Source of the DNA: Anaerolineae bacterium
Lineage (GTDB): Bacteria > Chloroflexota > Anaerolineae > Aggregatilineales > Phototrophicaceae
Direction of reading: 5' to 3'
NCBI GenBank assembly: GCA_019912965.1
Contig: JAIOHM010000158.1
Coordinates: 1 to 64,000 of the forward strand
DNA length: 64,000 nucleotides
Shown: positions 50,173 through 59,225 of the stretch, in pieces
Numbering within the stretch: position 1 is the stretch's first letter
Layout of the letters: every line of letters starts with the position of its first letter
Made by a program: the position numbers and the translations under genes
Notes under the pieces: generated by a model
Seen by the model: only the letters and a program-made list of their open reading frames with translations
Told to the model about the DNA's origin: nothing
Database searches by the model: none

Positions 50173-50892
50173 TTAATGGGCTTCTTGGAGGGCAATTGCG
50201 CGGAGAGTGTCAAGATCGTAGATAAGAATGCTGCTGCGGGTCATACGAACCAGTCCGTCATCTTCAAATTTCTTGAAGGTACGATAGACGACTTCACGAG
50301 CTGTACCCACCATATCGGTAAACTCCTGTTGGGACAGTAGTCGATCAAAGATGATACCATCATGGTGAGGTAGTCCCTCAATCTCAGCGCGGATACTCAA
50401 AACGGTTGCGAGGCGCGAAGTGACATCGCGGAACGCCAGATCATGTACCAGCGTGACAAACTGTTTGAGTCGGCTTACAATGAGCTGGAGAAAAACATCC
50501 TGGAAATCCGTGTGTTCATCCAAAAGCTCTTGCAAGATATCATGTTGCAACTGAATAGTAACAGCGGGAACCAGCGTAGTTGCTGAGTACGGGCTGGGTG
50601 CGCCTGTGGGTAGCGACTCCGCACCGAAACAATCTCCCGGCATCGTCACCGCCAGAATCTGACATTTCTTTTTCGATTGGCGGTACAACTTGACCCGACC
50701 AGATTGCAGTGCAAATAATCCGGTTGGTGGACCGGCTTGCTGGTAGAGATTTACTCTCGCTGGATATTCGACCTGCACCGCTTTTTCTGCAATACAGCGC
50801 TGCGTTTGTGGACTAAGCCCCTTGAAGAGTTGAATTTTAGATAATGAGTCTTCTGTAACTATTGCGCAACGACCATCATCATAGGTTGCCAT
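50173..50892 (-). CDS. Crp/Fnr-family transcription regulator (downstream copy)
   Basis: 239 residues from the ATG at 50892. The cyclic-nucleotide-binding-like barrel (residues 20-130) carries FALQSGRVKLYRQSKK. The C-terminal winged HTH contains LSQQEFTDMVGTAREVVYRTFKKFEDDG. There are no Fnr-type N-terminal Cys. The start is set by a TATAGT box and a consensus CRP site placed exactly for a transcript beginning at this ATG; longer in-frame starts would overlap the upstream Crp/Fnr gene by up to 50 bases. Autocontrol or control by the neighbour is likely. Confidence 0.87.
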   Translation of the reverse strand: MATYDDGRCAIVTEDSLSKIQLFKGLSPQTQRCIAEKAVQVEYPARVNLYQQAGPPTGLFALQSGRVKLYRQSKKKCQILAVTMPGDCFGAESLPTGAPSPYSATTLVPAVTIQLQHDILQELLDEHTDFQDVFLQLIVSRLKQFVTLVHDLAFRDVTSRLATVLSIRAEIEGLPHHDGIIFDRLLSQQEFTDMVGTAREVVYRTFKKFEDDGLVRMTRSSILIYDLDTLRAIALQEAH

Positions 50893-50898
50893 GCTGTC

Positions 50899-50941
50899 AC
50901 TATAGAGGATAGTGAAATAAGCCGATGTGACCGAAATCACA
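50899..50941 (-). promoter_or_regulatory. CRP-box promoter, probable leaderless start
   Basis: TGTGA-N6-TCACA (50,926-50,941) is a perfect CRP-type site. TATAGT lies at 50,904-50,899. Both fit a start of transcription at the A of the ATG at 50892: the box centre is at -41.5 and the -10 box at -12 to -7. No ribosome binding site is present. Confidence 0.65.
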
Positions 50942-51646
50942 TCAGGTAAGTACCCTATCATCTTCGCGGGCACAGGGGGGTAGTAGCGCATCAGGGTTCA
51001 GAATGATAATGTGTCCATTTTCATTTCGCACAATACCCTCTCTTGCCAGCAGATTAAGATGACGTGTAACCACCTCGCGGATTGTGCCAGACAGAGCTGC
51101 CAGCTTTTCATGGGTCAGTTTAACCGTCGGTTGCTGTGTGTCACAATTGGCATATGTGAGCAGGCAGTCGTTAATGCGGTCTGGGACCGTCCATGTCCCC
51201 AACACATCACTCACTCGTGCAAGATGACCCAATCGCTGGCTGTAGATATGCAGCAATGCTTTGCCAAGCTGCGGATTACTCGCTTTCAACTGCTGTAGGT
51301 CACCCTCTGGCAGCACAAACAACGTTACATGATCGAGTGCCTGGGCAGTTGCGGGGTTTTTCGCCATATTAAACAGCGGGCAACTTCCGAAACACTTGCC
51401 CTGATTCATCAAGCATAACCCTTGAATACGCCCATTGAGGGATTGCTTGATGATTTTGACCCTCCCCCGAAATACAAACCACAGCGAACTAGCTTGCTCA
51501 CCTTCTATAAAGATAATTTGTCCTGGCGCGTAATGCCGTCGCACCAAAACAGTCACGAGACTCTCGATTTGCTCATCAGGTAAATGGCGGAACGCGGGGA
51601 TTTCGCGCAGTTCATCCAGTTTAACCGGTAAAAATTCGGTCAGCAT
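50942..51646 (-). CDS. Crp/Fnr-family transcription regulator (upstream copy)
   Basis: 234 residues with a cNMP-binding-like barrel and a winged HTH (KLTHEKLAALSGTIREVVTRHLNLLAREG). A Cys-rich loop, CLMNQGKCFGSCPLF (about 78-92), inside the barrel could bind a metal, an Fe-S cluster or heme, unlike classic Crp. It is followed directly by the second Crp/Fnr gene, with the CRP box at its stop codon. TTGTTG and TATACT at 18 bases spacing upstream (near 51,705-51,675) could be its promoter. Confidence 0.85.
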   Translation of the reverse strand: MLTEFLPVKLDELREIPAFRHLPDEQIESLVTVLVRRHYAPGQIIFIEGEQASSLWFVFRGRVKIIKQSLNGRIQGLCLMNQGKCFGSCPLFNMAKNPATAQALDHVTLFVLPEGDLQQLKASNPQLGKALLHIYSQRLGHLARVSDVLGTWTVPDRINDCLLTYANCDTQQPTVKLTHEKLAALSGTIREVVTRHLNLLAREGIVRNENGHIIILNPDALLPPCAREDDRVLT

Positions 51647-51810
51647 ATTTCCGAAACTGCTAATCTTGATTTCTTATCAGTATATCTCATTGCATAGTTG
51701 ATCAACAATCCGCTTTACATGGCGAAATTCCCAGTAGTCGATTGTCTGAGAATGCGCTCCAGATTATACCGTCTGCTACAGTCTGATCGACCGATTAAAC
51801 GTGTAAACCT

Positions 51811-51965
51811 TTGAGGCTCAATCGGTGATTCAAGGAGCTAACAGTAAACAAAGCAACCAAGGCAACAATGCTTTGCCGCGCCGACGAACATGATGGCTAA
51901 ATTCAAAGAATCCCAGTCGCCTGTTCCCGCAAAATGCCGCGATGTGGCCGCAATCACGAGCGCGG
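51811..51965 (-). pseudogene. IS1595-type transposase tail fragment
   Basis: Imperfect copy of the sequence at 53,762-53,927. The minus strand encodes LGFFEFSHHVRRRGKALLPW and LLAP then stop, the tail of an ISXO2/IS1595 transposase. Everything before it is lost. The rest of the gap 51,647-52,012 holds only the promoter region of the Crp/Fnr gene. Confidence 0.6.
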
Positions 51966-52012
51966 GGTGAGGTAGTCACATCACCAGAGGGAACCTATGG
52001 GTGAGGTTCAAG

Positions 52013-53023
52013 TTATGCGCGCGAGGCGACCACTCCATAAAACGGCTGCCCAGGAAAAAGCCTCTGATATTGAACTGTTGCGAATCCCGATTGGCGGAGC
52101 TGATCCCTGATCTCGTCGAGACGGGGCAGCGCAAAACAGCCAGCCGTTGCTCTCAAGATCAGATCGAAGTTGGCCGACTCCGGACCTGCCCCGGCAAACA
52201 TCGAAATAATCGCCAGTATCCCTTTCTCTGATAGCCGTTCATACAATGCGCGCAGCAGAGCAGGTCGTTCCTCTGTCGCAAAATAGTAGATGTTGTTGTA
52301 AAGGGTGATCAGGTCAAACATCCCGGAAAGTTCCGCCGTCCGAATATCTCCCTGACACACCACGAAGCGCCCGTTCAGCCCCCACGCTTTGAGCCATGCA
52401 GTAGTGCTGTTCACCACATAGGACTGCAGGTCGATGCCAATCCCGGTCACTTGGGGATTGGCTTCAGAGGCATAGCGCATGTATACCCCCGATCCACAGC
52501 CAATTTCCAGCATCCGGATCGGACCGCGATGAGCGGCGCGTGCCTGCACGAAATCCTTCATGAAAGGTTCGAGAATTCTAGACGATTGGGCGATCATCAG
52601 GCCACCCTGTCCGAGATAATCCCCGGACTGTCCGAGCGCCATATGCTGGCCGAAATCCCGATACACCACCTGATGATAAGTCATCATTTCTTGAAGTAGT
52701 GCGATCAGCGCCTCGCCATCTTCGGCCATGAGCGCACGGGCACGGGCGCCCGATGCACGGAACTGACCCTTCGACGTTGAAAGCTCCTTGACTGCTACCC
52801 CAACTTGCAGTAGCGCGTCCAGCAGATCAGGGCGCGCCACATCCAGAGTCTCCAGCAACGCATCCCGGCTCGTCCAATCTGCGAGCTGTTTCAGCAGGCC
52901 GCAGGTTGAGGCAGTGTAGAGAAAATTGGCACGGGTCAGGGCAACAGTGTCCTGGCGAATGAGCATCTGTCCGATCAGGTTCGGGTTCATGAGGAGCTTA
53001 GCGAGCGTTTGAAGTTTCATCAT
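52013..53023 (-). CDS. SAM methyltransferase with N-terminal winged-helix domain
   Basis: 336 residues from the ATG at 53023 (AAGGA upstream; TTG one codon earlier is possible). The N-terminal 120 residues are helical, like the dimerisation/winged-helix part of plant-type O-methyltransferases. Residues 170-280 hold motif I RMLEIGCGSGVYMRYAS and GIGIDLQSYVVN. It resembles O-methyltransferases that act on aromatic or polyketide substrates. It lies 42 bases after a TetR gene and is probably its target. Confidence 0.8.
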   Translation of the reverse strand: MMKLQTLAKLLMNPNLIGQMLIRQDTVALTRANFLYTASTCGLLKQLADWTSRDALLETLDVARPDLLDALLQVGVAVKELSTSKGQFRASGARARALMAEDGEALIALLQEMMTYHQVVYRDFGQHMALGQSGDYLGQGGLMIAQSSRILEPFMKDFVQARAAHRGPIRMLEIGCGSGVYMRYASEANPQVTGIGIDLQSYVVNSTTAWLKAWGLNGRFVVCQGDIRTAELSGMFDLITLYNNIYYFATEERPALLRALYERLSEKGILAIISMFAGAGPESANFDLILRATAGCFALPRLDEIRDQLRQSGFATVQYQRLFPGQPFYGVVASRA

Positions 53024-53065
53024 CAATGTCCTTTATGAAGAGAAAAGTCAAGCGGAGTCAAATAG

Positions 53066-53677
53066 TTACTGGGTGTCTCGCAGCCCAGTCAATGCGATAG
53101 AGAGCACGGAAAGCAGTGATTCTGGCAGCGGACGTTCAGGCTGGCTGGTGCCCCAGGCCAGTACCGTCGCCACATATGCCCCGATAAGCGCTAGTGCCGC
53201 ATCATCCGTTCGTACATCTGATCGGAATTCGCCCTGTTCTTGCCCGGTACGGACGATCATTTGGACAACCTCCATCATCTGCTGCCAGTTTGGGGTATCT
53301 GCATCTGCGACTGCGCTGGAGTGCAGACCGGCAAGGATCACGGGCCGCGAGAGGGCGCGGTTTTGCTCATGCCATTGAGCGGCGGACATCAGCGATTGTT
53401 CCAACACTTTTGCTGCTGGAAGGCTGGAATCCAGACTTTGCAGGGCAGTAGCAGATATGATCTGCATCAACATTTCCCCCAAATGGCTAAAAATCGCCTC
53501 TTTAGAGGGGAAGTACAGAAAGAACGTGCCTTTGCCAATATCAGCCGCCTCGGCGATGTCCGCGATAGTCGTCTGCTCGAACCCGTTGCGTTCAAACAGT
53601 GTCATCGCGGCTCGGAAGATCCTTTCGCGTGTTTCACGCTGCCGTCTCTGCACACGGCTCATGTCTTGGTTAGACAC
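53066..53677 (-). CDS. TetR/AcrR-family regulator
   Basis: 203 residues. GTG start at 53677 with AGGAGG six bases upstream; TTG 53683 and ATG 53662 are alternatives. The N-terminal HTH is TTIADIAEAADIGKGTFFLYFPSKEAI. It is co-directional with the methyltransferase gene. The two genes together lie between two IS1595 tail fragments and may have travelled as a unit. Confidence 0.86.
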   Translation of the reverse strand: MSNQDMSRVQRRQRETRERIFRAAMTLFERNGFEQTTIADIAEAADIGKGTFFLYFPSKEAIFSHLGEMLMQIISATALQSLDSSLPAAKVLEQSLMSAAQWHEQNRALSRPVILAGLHSSAVADADTPNWQQMMEVVQMIVRTGQEQGEFRSDVRTDDAALALIGAYVATVLAWGTSQPERPLPESLLSVLSIALTGLRDTQ

Positions 53678-53775
53678 CTGCAACCTCCTAGGATTACCTG
53701 ACCGAAATCATGAATAGTGTATCTCCATTAATGACCACAGTCAATATCCTATTGAATTTGGCTCGATAGTCGATT

Positions 53776-54388
53776 CAAGGAGCTAAAAGTAAAGAGCGCA
53801 ACGAAGCCAACAACGCCTTGCCTCGCTGACGAACATTATAGACAAATTCAAAAAATCTCAGGTAAAGCGGTAAGAGTTCCTGCGAAATGTCGCGATGGGG
53901 ACGAAGCCACAATTACAGGAGCGACCACGAACCTTCCATCGTATTGATTATTGATATGGACCTCGCGGAAGCCATCGCGTCTTCGTCACGAGCATACTCA
54001 GCTTGGGCTTGATTGACGGTTTTATGAGCATAGCCCCAGGCTTCCAACAGGTTATAGATGGCGTATTCATCAGTATAAATGAGTGTGCCGATAGTTTGTT
54101 GTTGCACATTGGCAAACATCCGTATCGCGACCCCTCCGCCACGCTGAATCATGCCCAAGATTGGCGGTTTTTCTTTGTCGAGGGTGCCGCGCCCTGGCGT
54201 TCCTTTTAGTCGGTGGCGGCATCCGCGTCGCCCTTGTTGCAGTGCGGCTTCGGGGTATCCTTTATGCCCAACCGCAATGTACACCTCGTCACATTCCACT
54301 TCTCCGGTCAACTCGACAGGCTTTTTTGACCACAATCCCTCTGCTCAGTTGGGTTGTCGTGTCCTGCACCACGCCCTGATCTAAATCC
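53776..54388 (-). pseudogene. IS1595 (ISXO2-like) transposase pseudogene
   Basis: The minus strand encodes KPVELTGEVECDEVYIAVGH, then RGRGTLDKEKPPILGMIQRGG, LIYTDEYAIYNLLEAWGY and TMEGSWSLL, the ISXO2 domain with its catalytic Asp and Glu. An in-frame TAA at 53,913 interrupts it before the tail WLRPHRDISQELLPLYLRFF. A frameshift near 54,330 separates it from N-terminal fragments. It cannot be functional. It has truncated the small gene to its right. Confidence 0.75.
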
Positions 54389-54391
54389 AGT

Positions 54392-54586
54392 TCAGTGGCG
54401 TTCTGTTGGTTGGGGAAGTGTCGGGCGATAGTTCGGTGTCTGACTGACCCACAGCGCCTGGTTATCATCTATTTCCAGGGTTTCTGGAAAGACGTACCTT
54501 GCAATCGGCCATATTTTTGAAACCAGTCGGGTTGTCTCAAATAGCAGTTTATCTGAGAGACTTTTATCCTGAGTAGACGATGACAT
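54392..54586 (-). pseudogene. Truncated gene behind the FG-GAP cytochrome
   Basis: Begins with ATG 11 bases after the FG-GAP-cytochrome stop, AAGGG upstream. The 64 residues (MSSSTQDKSLSDKLLFETTR onward, WPIARYVFPETLEIDDN) match no family I know. The frame runs into the IS1595 remnant, so the gene is probably cut. Its close spacing suggests it was part of the cytochrome operon. Confidence 0.45.
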
Positions 54587-54597
54587 TACTTTTACCC

Positions 54598-56757
54598 TTA
54601 TCGTTGACGGATAAACTGGCGTAGATAGGCAATTACGTCCCAGAGTTGTTGATCGCCCCAATCTGTGCGTCCGCCATAAGCGGGCATCGTTACGCCTGTT
54701 ATACTACCTGGATCATCGGCAGACCGCCCAACCTGAAGAAAGCTGAGTAATCCCTCATCACTACTATTCAGGACAAATTCCGAATCGACAAGTGGCACAC
54801 CGACCCCTTCGCCAAGCCCGGTGGGTCCATGACACCCCGCACAACTCTGGAGATAATAGGTCTCACCACGTTCTACATTACCTGATTGCGATGTGTCAAA
54901 AGCCGGAGAGGGTACTGATATGAGGGTTTGAGTTGCGTTTGGAGAAGGACTGGCGGGTGTTGCCGGGCTGCTGCTTTCATATTCATGATCGGGGGATAGA
55001 AACTCCAATCCGCTTATGACATAGATTTCTCCGGCATTTGGCTGCGTATTGTAAGCGCCATCACCGCCCATCCCATTGGGTGCAATATCCACGTAACCGT
55101 CACCGTCCACATCGTAGACCGCCATCGCATAAGCCATCATGTCGTTTTCATCTGCACCCACAACGTAAAGAATCCGTACTCCAACTGGCGCTCCAGAAGG
55201 CAATATGAGCTGTCCATCGGTATTTGGAACCCCGCCGATTTCACCAAAGATGACGGCTAACAGACCGGCGTTGCGACGCGCCTGCAAATCGTAACCGATA
55301 GGGTCATAGTCCGGGGCACCGTAAAATAGATCGTCGATGCCATCGTTATCCAGATCAGCCACCCGCAGGGTATCCGCACCTTTACTGGATGCCTGATCGA
55401 CGTAGATCGCTGTCATTCGGGTTGGGTCGGGATGAGCGAGATCAAACATTTGCCCGGCAAATGGCTCACCGGTATAGATGATCCAGGCTTCGCCAGAGTC
55501 CTCCATGCGATTGCCAGCGCCATCGCCAATCAACGTCCCAACCACCAGGTCTTTGCGATTGTCCCCATTGAGCTCACCGCTGGCAATTTCTTCACCTGAC
55601 AAATCGTTGCTGTCTGCCCCATAAATAACGGTAATCGTTTCATCTAATGGATGTCCTTCAGCATCAATCCGTGTGGTGAGATCAATCGTTTGCCCGCGTA
55701 GTTCTGGCATTCCAAAAACAACATAGATTTCCCCACTGTTGTAACGATGGTTGCCGGGACCATCGCCGCCGCCAAATGATAATCCCTCTACACCGGCGGA
55801 CCCGCGCCACAGTGCCGCACTGACAATCGCATCATCATAGCCATCATCGTTCAGATCATCACCCCAGGTACACGCCCCCAGTAAGTCATCGTAATCTGCG
55901 CCAATAATGCGGGTTGCATCTGCCGGGGGCTGACGCAGATCGGTTACAGCACCATAGCGTTGTGTCATCTCCTGTGTGCCATAAATGACCCACGCTTCGC
56001 CCGCGTTGATACGTGCATCAGCTTCCCCATCCGCCTGAGTTGCGCCAATCAGCATATCGGCGAAGCCATCCCCATCAAAATCACCCCCGGCAACCCAGAT
56101 GCCGAAGCGATCTTCGGGGTCTGCTCCGTAGAAAGTAAGGACATCCTGGGGCGGGTGGCGAAGATCAATATCTGTGCGGCTGGCAAAATCAGGGCTGCCA
56201 GGCACAAGATAGACGCTGCCCGAATTGAAACGATGATTACCTGGACCATCGTTGTTTTGTGCTCCCAGCAGCAAATCATCGTAACCATCCCCATTAAAAT
56301 CAGCTACATAGGTCTCCGTCCCGGCCATGTCGCCGCTGTAAGCCCCGAAAATAGTTATCACAACATGACCTGGTTGTACGTTATCTTCGAGGGCAATACG
56401 CCCTTCGACGTGGCATAGATTCATCAGGATACGAATATGACCGGCTTGATTGCGCCAGCCTTCTGCCATACCAAAACTTGCATTCTGTCCGGTAACGGCC
56501 ATGTCGCCACAGCCATTACCATCCAGATCACCAATATCCAACGGCTTCCCGGTAAGCGCTGCCCCGGCTGGCGTATCGTAAAAGACGAACAATCCAGACT
56601 GTGAGGTATTCCGTAAATCCCACGGACGACCGCCTGTAGGCTCAACAGTTTCCTGGACAGCACCTAGAGTTAGAAAACTAATGGGACCAATACCCAACAG
56701 TATTGCCAGCAGCAAACTCATCGCTAACAATCTGGAGGAGGTGGTTGTATTAGACAT
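54598..56757 (-). CDS. FG-GAP (integrin-like) propeller fused to cytochrome c
   Basis: 719 residues from the ATG at 56757 (AGGAG upstream). A signal peptide (residues 12-35) is followed by about seven FG-GAP repeats with calcium-type loops such as DLDGNGCGD, DFNGDGYDD, DFDGDGFAD and DVDGDGYVD, making an extracytoplasmic beta-propeller to about residue 580. After a Ser/Pro linker, residues 620-719 form a class I cytochrome c with CAGCH at about 639-643 and a distal-Met candidate in TMPAYGG. FG-GAP propellers bind partners or calcium, and the cytochrome could carry electrons at the outer surface. The fusion is uncommon in my experience. Confidence 0.85.
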   Translation of the reverse strand: MSNTTTSSRLLAMSLLLAILLGIGPISFLTLGAVQETVEPTGGRPWDLRNTSQSGLFVFYDTPAGAALTGKPLDIGDLDGNGCGDMAVTGQNASFGMAEGWRNQAGHIRILMNLCHVEGRIALEDNVQPGHVVITIFGAYSGDMAGTETYVADFNGDGYDDLLLGAQNNDGPGNHRFNSGSVYLVPGSPDFASRTDIDLRHPPQDVLTFYGADPEDRFGIWVAGGDFDGDGFADMLIGATQADGEADARINAGEAWVIYGTQEMTQRYGAVTDLRQPPADATRIIGADYDDLLGACTWGDDLNDDGYDDAIVSAALWRGSAGVEGLSFGGGDGPGNHRYNSGEIYVVFGMPELRGQTIDLTTRIDAEGHPLDETITVIYGADSNDLSGEEIASGELNGDNRKDLVVGTLIGDGAGNRMEDSGEAWIIYTGEPFAGQMFDLAHPDPTRMTAIYVDQASSKGADTLRVADLDNDGIDDLFYGAPDYDPIGYDLQARRNAGLLAVIFGEIGGVPNTDGQLILPSGAPVGVRILYVVGADENDMMAYAMAVYDVDGDGYVDIAPNGMGGDGAYNTQPNAGEIYVISGLEFLSPDHEYESSSPATPASPSPNATQTLISVPSPAFDTSQSGNVERGETYYLQSCAGCHGPTGLGEGVGVPLVDSEFVLNSSDEGLLSFLQVGRSADDPGSITGVTMPAYGGRTDWGDQQLWDVIAYLRQFIRQR

Positions 56758-57089
56758 AGCTCCTCGCAACAAGAGTAGAAGAAATAAAATGTTCTTGAGT
56801 CGGGTTGTGTGACCTGGCGCACAGCCCGAACACCAATCGAATGTAATAATCTGGGGGATACTTCTGCCGTAACGATCTTGCTTTAACAGCTCCCGTGACT
56901 AAATCGAAAAACCATACATGATAACCGATAGATTTTGCTCGCATCGCTTTCAACTTCCTGGCAACTGGCAGGTTCGCCCGCTTCCGCTGAATACGGTGAT
57001 CTCCCCCGCGAATATTTCCTTTGACGATGCGCTCCTTGCAACCTGTGCTTTATCTCGATCAACCTTACTGGGGTGAGCATCTGCGTACA

Positions 57090-57735
57090 ATCAACGAGAT
57101 CGTTCCAGACGCAACCCACAGGCCTGGGTATATCGACGTAGTTTCACTGTACAAGACATCCCCCATCGACGGGCACGCCTGTATTTCGAAGGCGTTGATT
57201 ACTTTGCCTCTCTCTGGCTCAACGGGCATTGGCTCGGACAGCACGAAGGACACTTTACATCCTTTAGCTTTGATGTGACCGGTGTGCTACGCCTTGCTGA
57301 AGAAAACAACCTCGTTGTACGGGTGAGTGCCTCCTAGGATCACCCCAATCTAAACGGAAGCTATCCATCGGATCACGTCCTGCGCAATCTCGTAAAGGGA
57401 CAGTATGAACATGGTGAGGGATTGATTCCCCCTAACGTCAATCCTATTGGCACTTGGCATCCGGTTTATCTCCTTTTAGATCAAGGTATCAGGCGCTTCT
57501 GCTCAGTTATCCCTTTGTATACCCGCTGGCACTTATGATATGGAATATGAACTGCGCGTCTGTGACCCAGGTCTCTGGTGGCCCTGGGATCATGGCGATC
57601 CGCACTTATATCGACTGACTGTTTCTCTGCTCGATCAGGCGGATCGCCATCTGGCAGACATCATCGCTAATATGGCTTATCTCGACTTTACATAGGCGGG
57701 GTTATCAGGCTTTTCGAACATTGGGATTTGACAAC
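57090..57735 (+). pseudogene. Glycoside hydrolase family 2 remnant
   Basis: The plus strand encodes AWVYRRSFTVQDIPHRRARL, YFASLWLNGHWLGQHEGHF and TSFSFDVTGVL, the sugar-binding domain of GH2 beta-mannosidase/galactosidase-like enzymes. A TAG at 57,335 stops it. The frame continues as [20 protein letters not shown], then shifts to [20 protein letters not shown] and FRTLGF. The catalytic TIM barrel is absent. The 330 bases to its left show no gene. Confidence 0.7.
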
Positions 57736-57822
57736 GATGTTCGGGAAATAGTATCAGATGCTCTCGGTGAGTGAAGAGGAGCAACCAGAGTTGAGAGCTG
57801 CAAAGTCAAGATGAGGATCGCG

Positions 57823-58509
57823 TCACTCTGCCGCGAGTTTGCGGGCAAGAACGATTTCTTGCCCCCACAATCGGTCAACCGGAAAACCGCGACTTGGCCG
57901 GTATAGCCTCTGAATGTCCATAAAACCGGTTGCTTCCACAAAAGGACTCATCAAAACAGGGCGGCAAGGGGCCACCGCCAGTCCCTTCTCGTAGATGGCT
58001 TCATAGAAGGATTTTCGTTCGTCTGGTTTGCTCATATTAAGCAGAACAAGTTTCCCGCCCGGTTTCAGAACGCGCTCGAATTCCCTCAATATTGGAAGAA
58101 AACCATCCAGCGGAATCAGATCGAACATGTAGCCGTTGTAGAGAATATCAAACGTTGCCTCCGGGTAAGGCAAATCTCTGGCGTTCCCATGTTTGAAGTG
58201 AACACGGGTGCTCAGTCCAAGCTTTTCGATCTTCGCACGCGCCTGGTTCAACATTGCTTCCGTCAAATCCAAGGCATCGAGTCTGCCTGTGGTATCGACG
58301 GCACTGGCAAGATCGACGGTCGCTCGTCCAGTGCCGCAAGCAACTTCCAGCACTCGCTGACCTTCATGGATATTTGCCATTTGGATGGCTTCCAGGTGAT
58401 GTTCAGCCTCGAATCCGGTACCTGCATCATAGTTTGATGCCCGCCATGTGTAATACTTTTGGATTTTCTCCGCCGTTTGATGGGTTGCCTCGACTATTGA
58501 TCGTTTCAT
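57823..58509 (-). CDS. Class I SAM methyltransferase (UbiE-like)
   Basis: 228 residues. Motif I is QRVLEVACGTGRATVDLAS near residue 53, then DALDLTEAMLNQARAKI, and the post-motif strand GKLVLLNMSKPDERK. AAGGGGA precedes the ATG. It lies downstream of an ArsR gene on the same strand. An ArsR-type palindromic site at 58,639 lies in the intervening 173 bases, so it is likely induced when ArsR is released. With an ArsR neighbour, metalloid or thiol methylation is possible, but the ArsM cysteines are not seen. Confidence 0.83.
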   Translation of the reverse strand: MKRSIVEATHQTAEKIQKYYTWRASNYDAGTGFEAEHHLEAIQMANIHEGQRVLEVACGTGRATVDLASAVDTTGRLDALDLTEAMLNQARAKIEKLGLSTRVHFKHGNARDLPYPEATFDILYNGYMFDLIPLDGFLPILREFERVLKPGGKLVLLNMSKPDERKSFYEAIYEKGLAVAPCRPVLMSPFVEATGFMDIQRLYRPSRGFPVDRLWGQEIVLARKLAAE

Positions 58510-58638
58510 TGTATTATTCCCCTTTTTGTCTAATTGTCAGCAGGATTGGCTTCCTGGTAAATCACCACTGAAGGTCTGGCGCGACATTACCTTTTCAACT
58601 TTCCCTGGCGGGTGTTGTCACGCCCGTCAAAACAACCA

Positions 58639-58668
58639 TTCATCGGTATATCCCGATATAACGATGAA
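58639..58668. promoter_or_regulatory. ArsR-box-like palindrome before the methyltransferase
   Basis: TTCATCG and CGATGAA flank CGGTATATC and CGATATAAC. The word CG(A/G)TATATC recurs twice upstream of the ArsR gene (59,005 and 59,019). The site is 130 bases before the methyltransferase ATG. Confidence 0.6.
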
Positions 58669-58682
58669 TAGGTGCAAAAAAA

Positions 58683-58982
58683 TCACTCCTGGCAGCATTT
58701 CTTTAGGATATTGCTTAATGTCTCCAGTTGGCGTGCAATTTGCACGCGGTCGGGACGATAATAGACTTCTTTGCCCCGTTTTTCCGAAACGAGCACCCCC
58801 GAACGTCTCATAATCGCAAGGTGTTCAGAGGTCGTAGGCTGGCCCAGTCCCAGGATTTCAGTAATCTGGTTGACTGTCCGCTCTTGCCCATCCAGAAACA
58901 GCAGCAGAATGTTCATTCGGGATTCGCTACCAATCGATTTCACGAAATCGAGCAGTTCTTGGGAGACAGCAAATTCATTCAT
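58683..58982 (-). CDS. ArsR-family HTH regulator
   Basis: 99 residues. Winged HTH TVNQITEILGLGQPTTSEHLAIMRRSGVLVSEKRGKEVYYR region. The only cysteines are a pair at the C-terminus (KKCCQE), which could bind arsenite or another thiophilic metal, though the classical ELCVCDL motif is absent. CG(A/G)TATATC boxes upstream suggest autorepression. It is followed by the methyltransferase. Confidence 0.85.
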   Translation of the reverse strand: MNEFAVSQELLDFVKSIGSESRMNILLLFLDGQERTVNQITEILGLGQPTTSEHLAIMRRSGVLVSEKRGKEVYYRPDRVQIARQLETLSNILKKCCQE

Positions 58983-59004
58983 AAACCATCACATCGTCAT
59001 TTAC

Positions 59005-59028
59005 CGATATATCCTACTCGGTATATCG
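59005..59028. promoter_or_regulatory. Twin ArsR-box half-sites upstream of arsR
   Basis: CGATATATC (59,005) and CGGTATATC (59,019) are direct repeats 14 bases apart. The outer CGATATA and TATATCG are also mirrored. They lie 23-46 bases before the ArsR start. Confidence 0.6.
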
Positions 59029-59225
59029 TCTACTGTCAAGGGGCGACAGTTTAGACATCTCCCGCCAGTTGCGCGCGAAATGGCAATCGAGTGAGATGCG
59101 GCAGCACCTATCCCTCTGGCTGGTGTGGCTGATTGCCCATCTCGTTTAACTACGCTTTTGAGCTTGCCCCGATTCAGTGGAGGAAAAAAGAAGAGACAGG
59201 TACACTGAATCGAGGAGTGGAAAAA

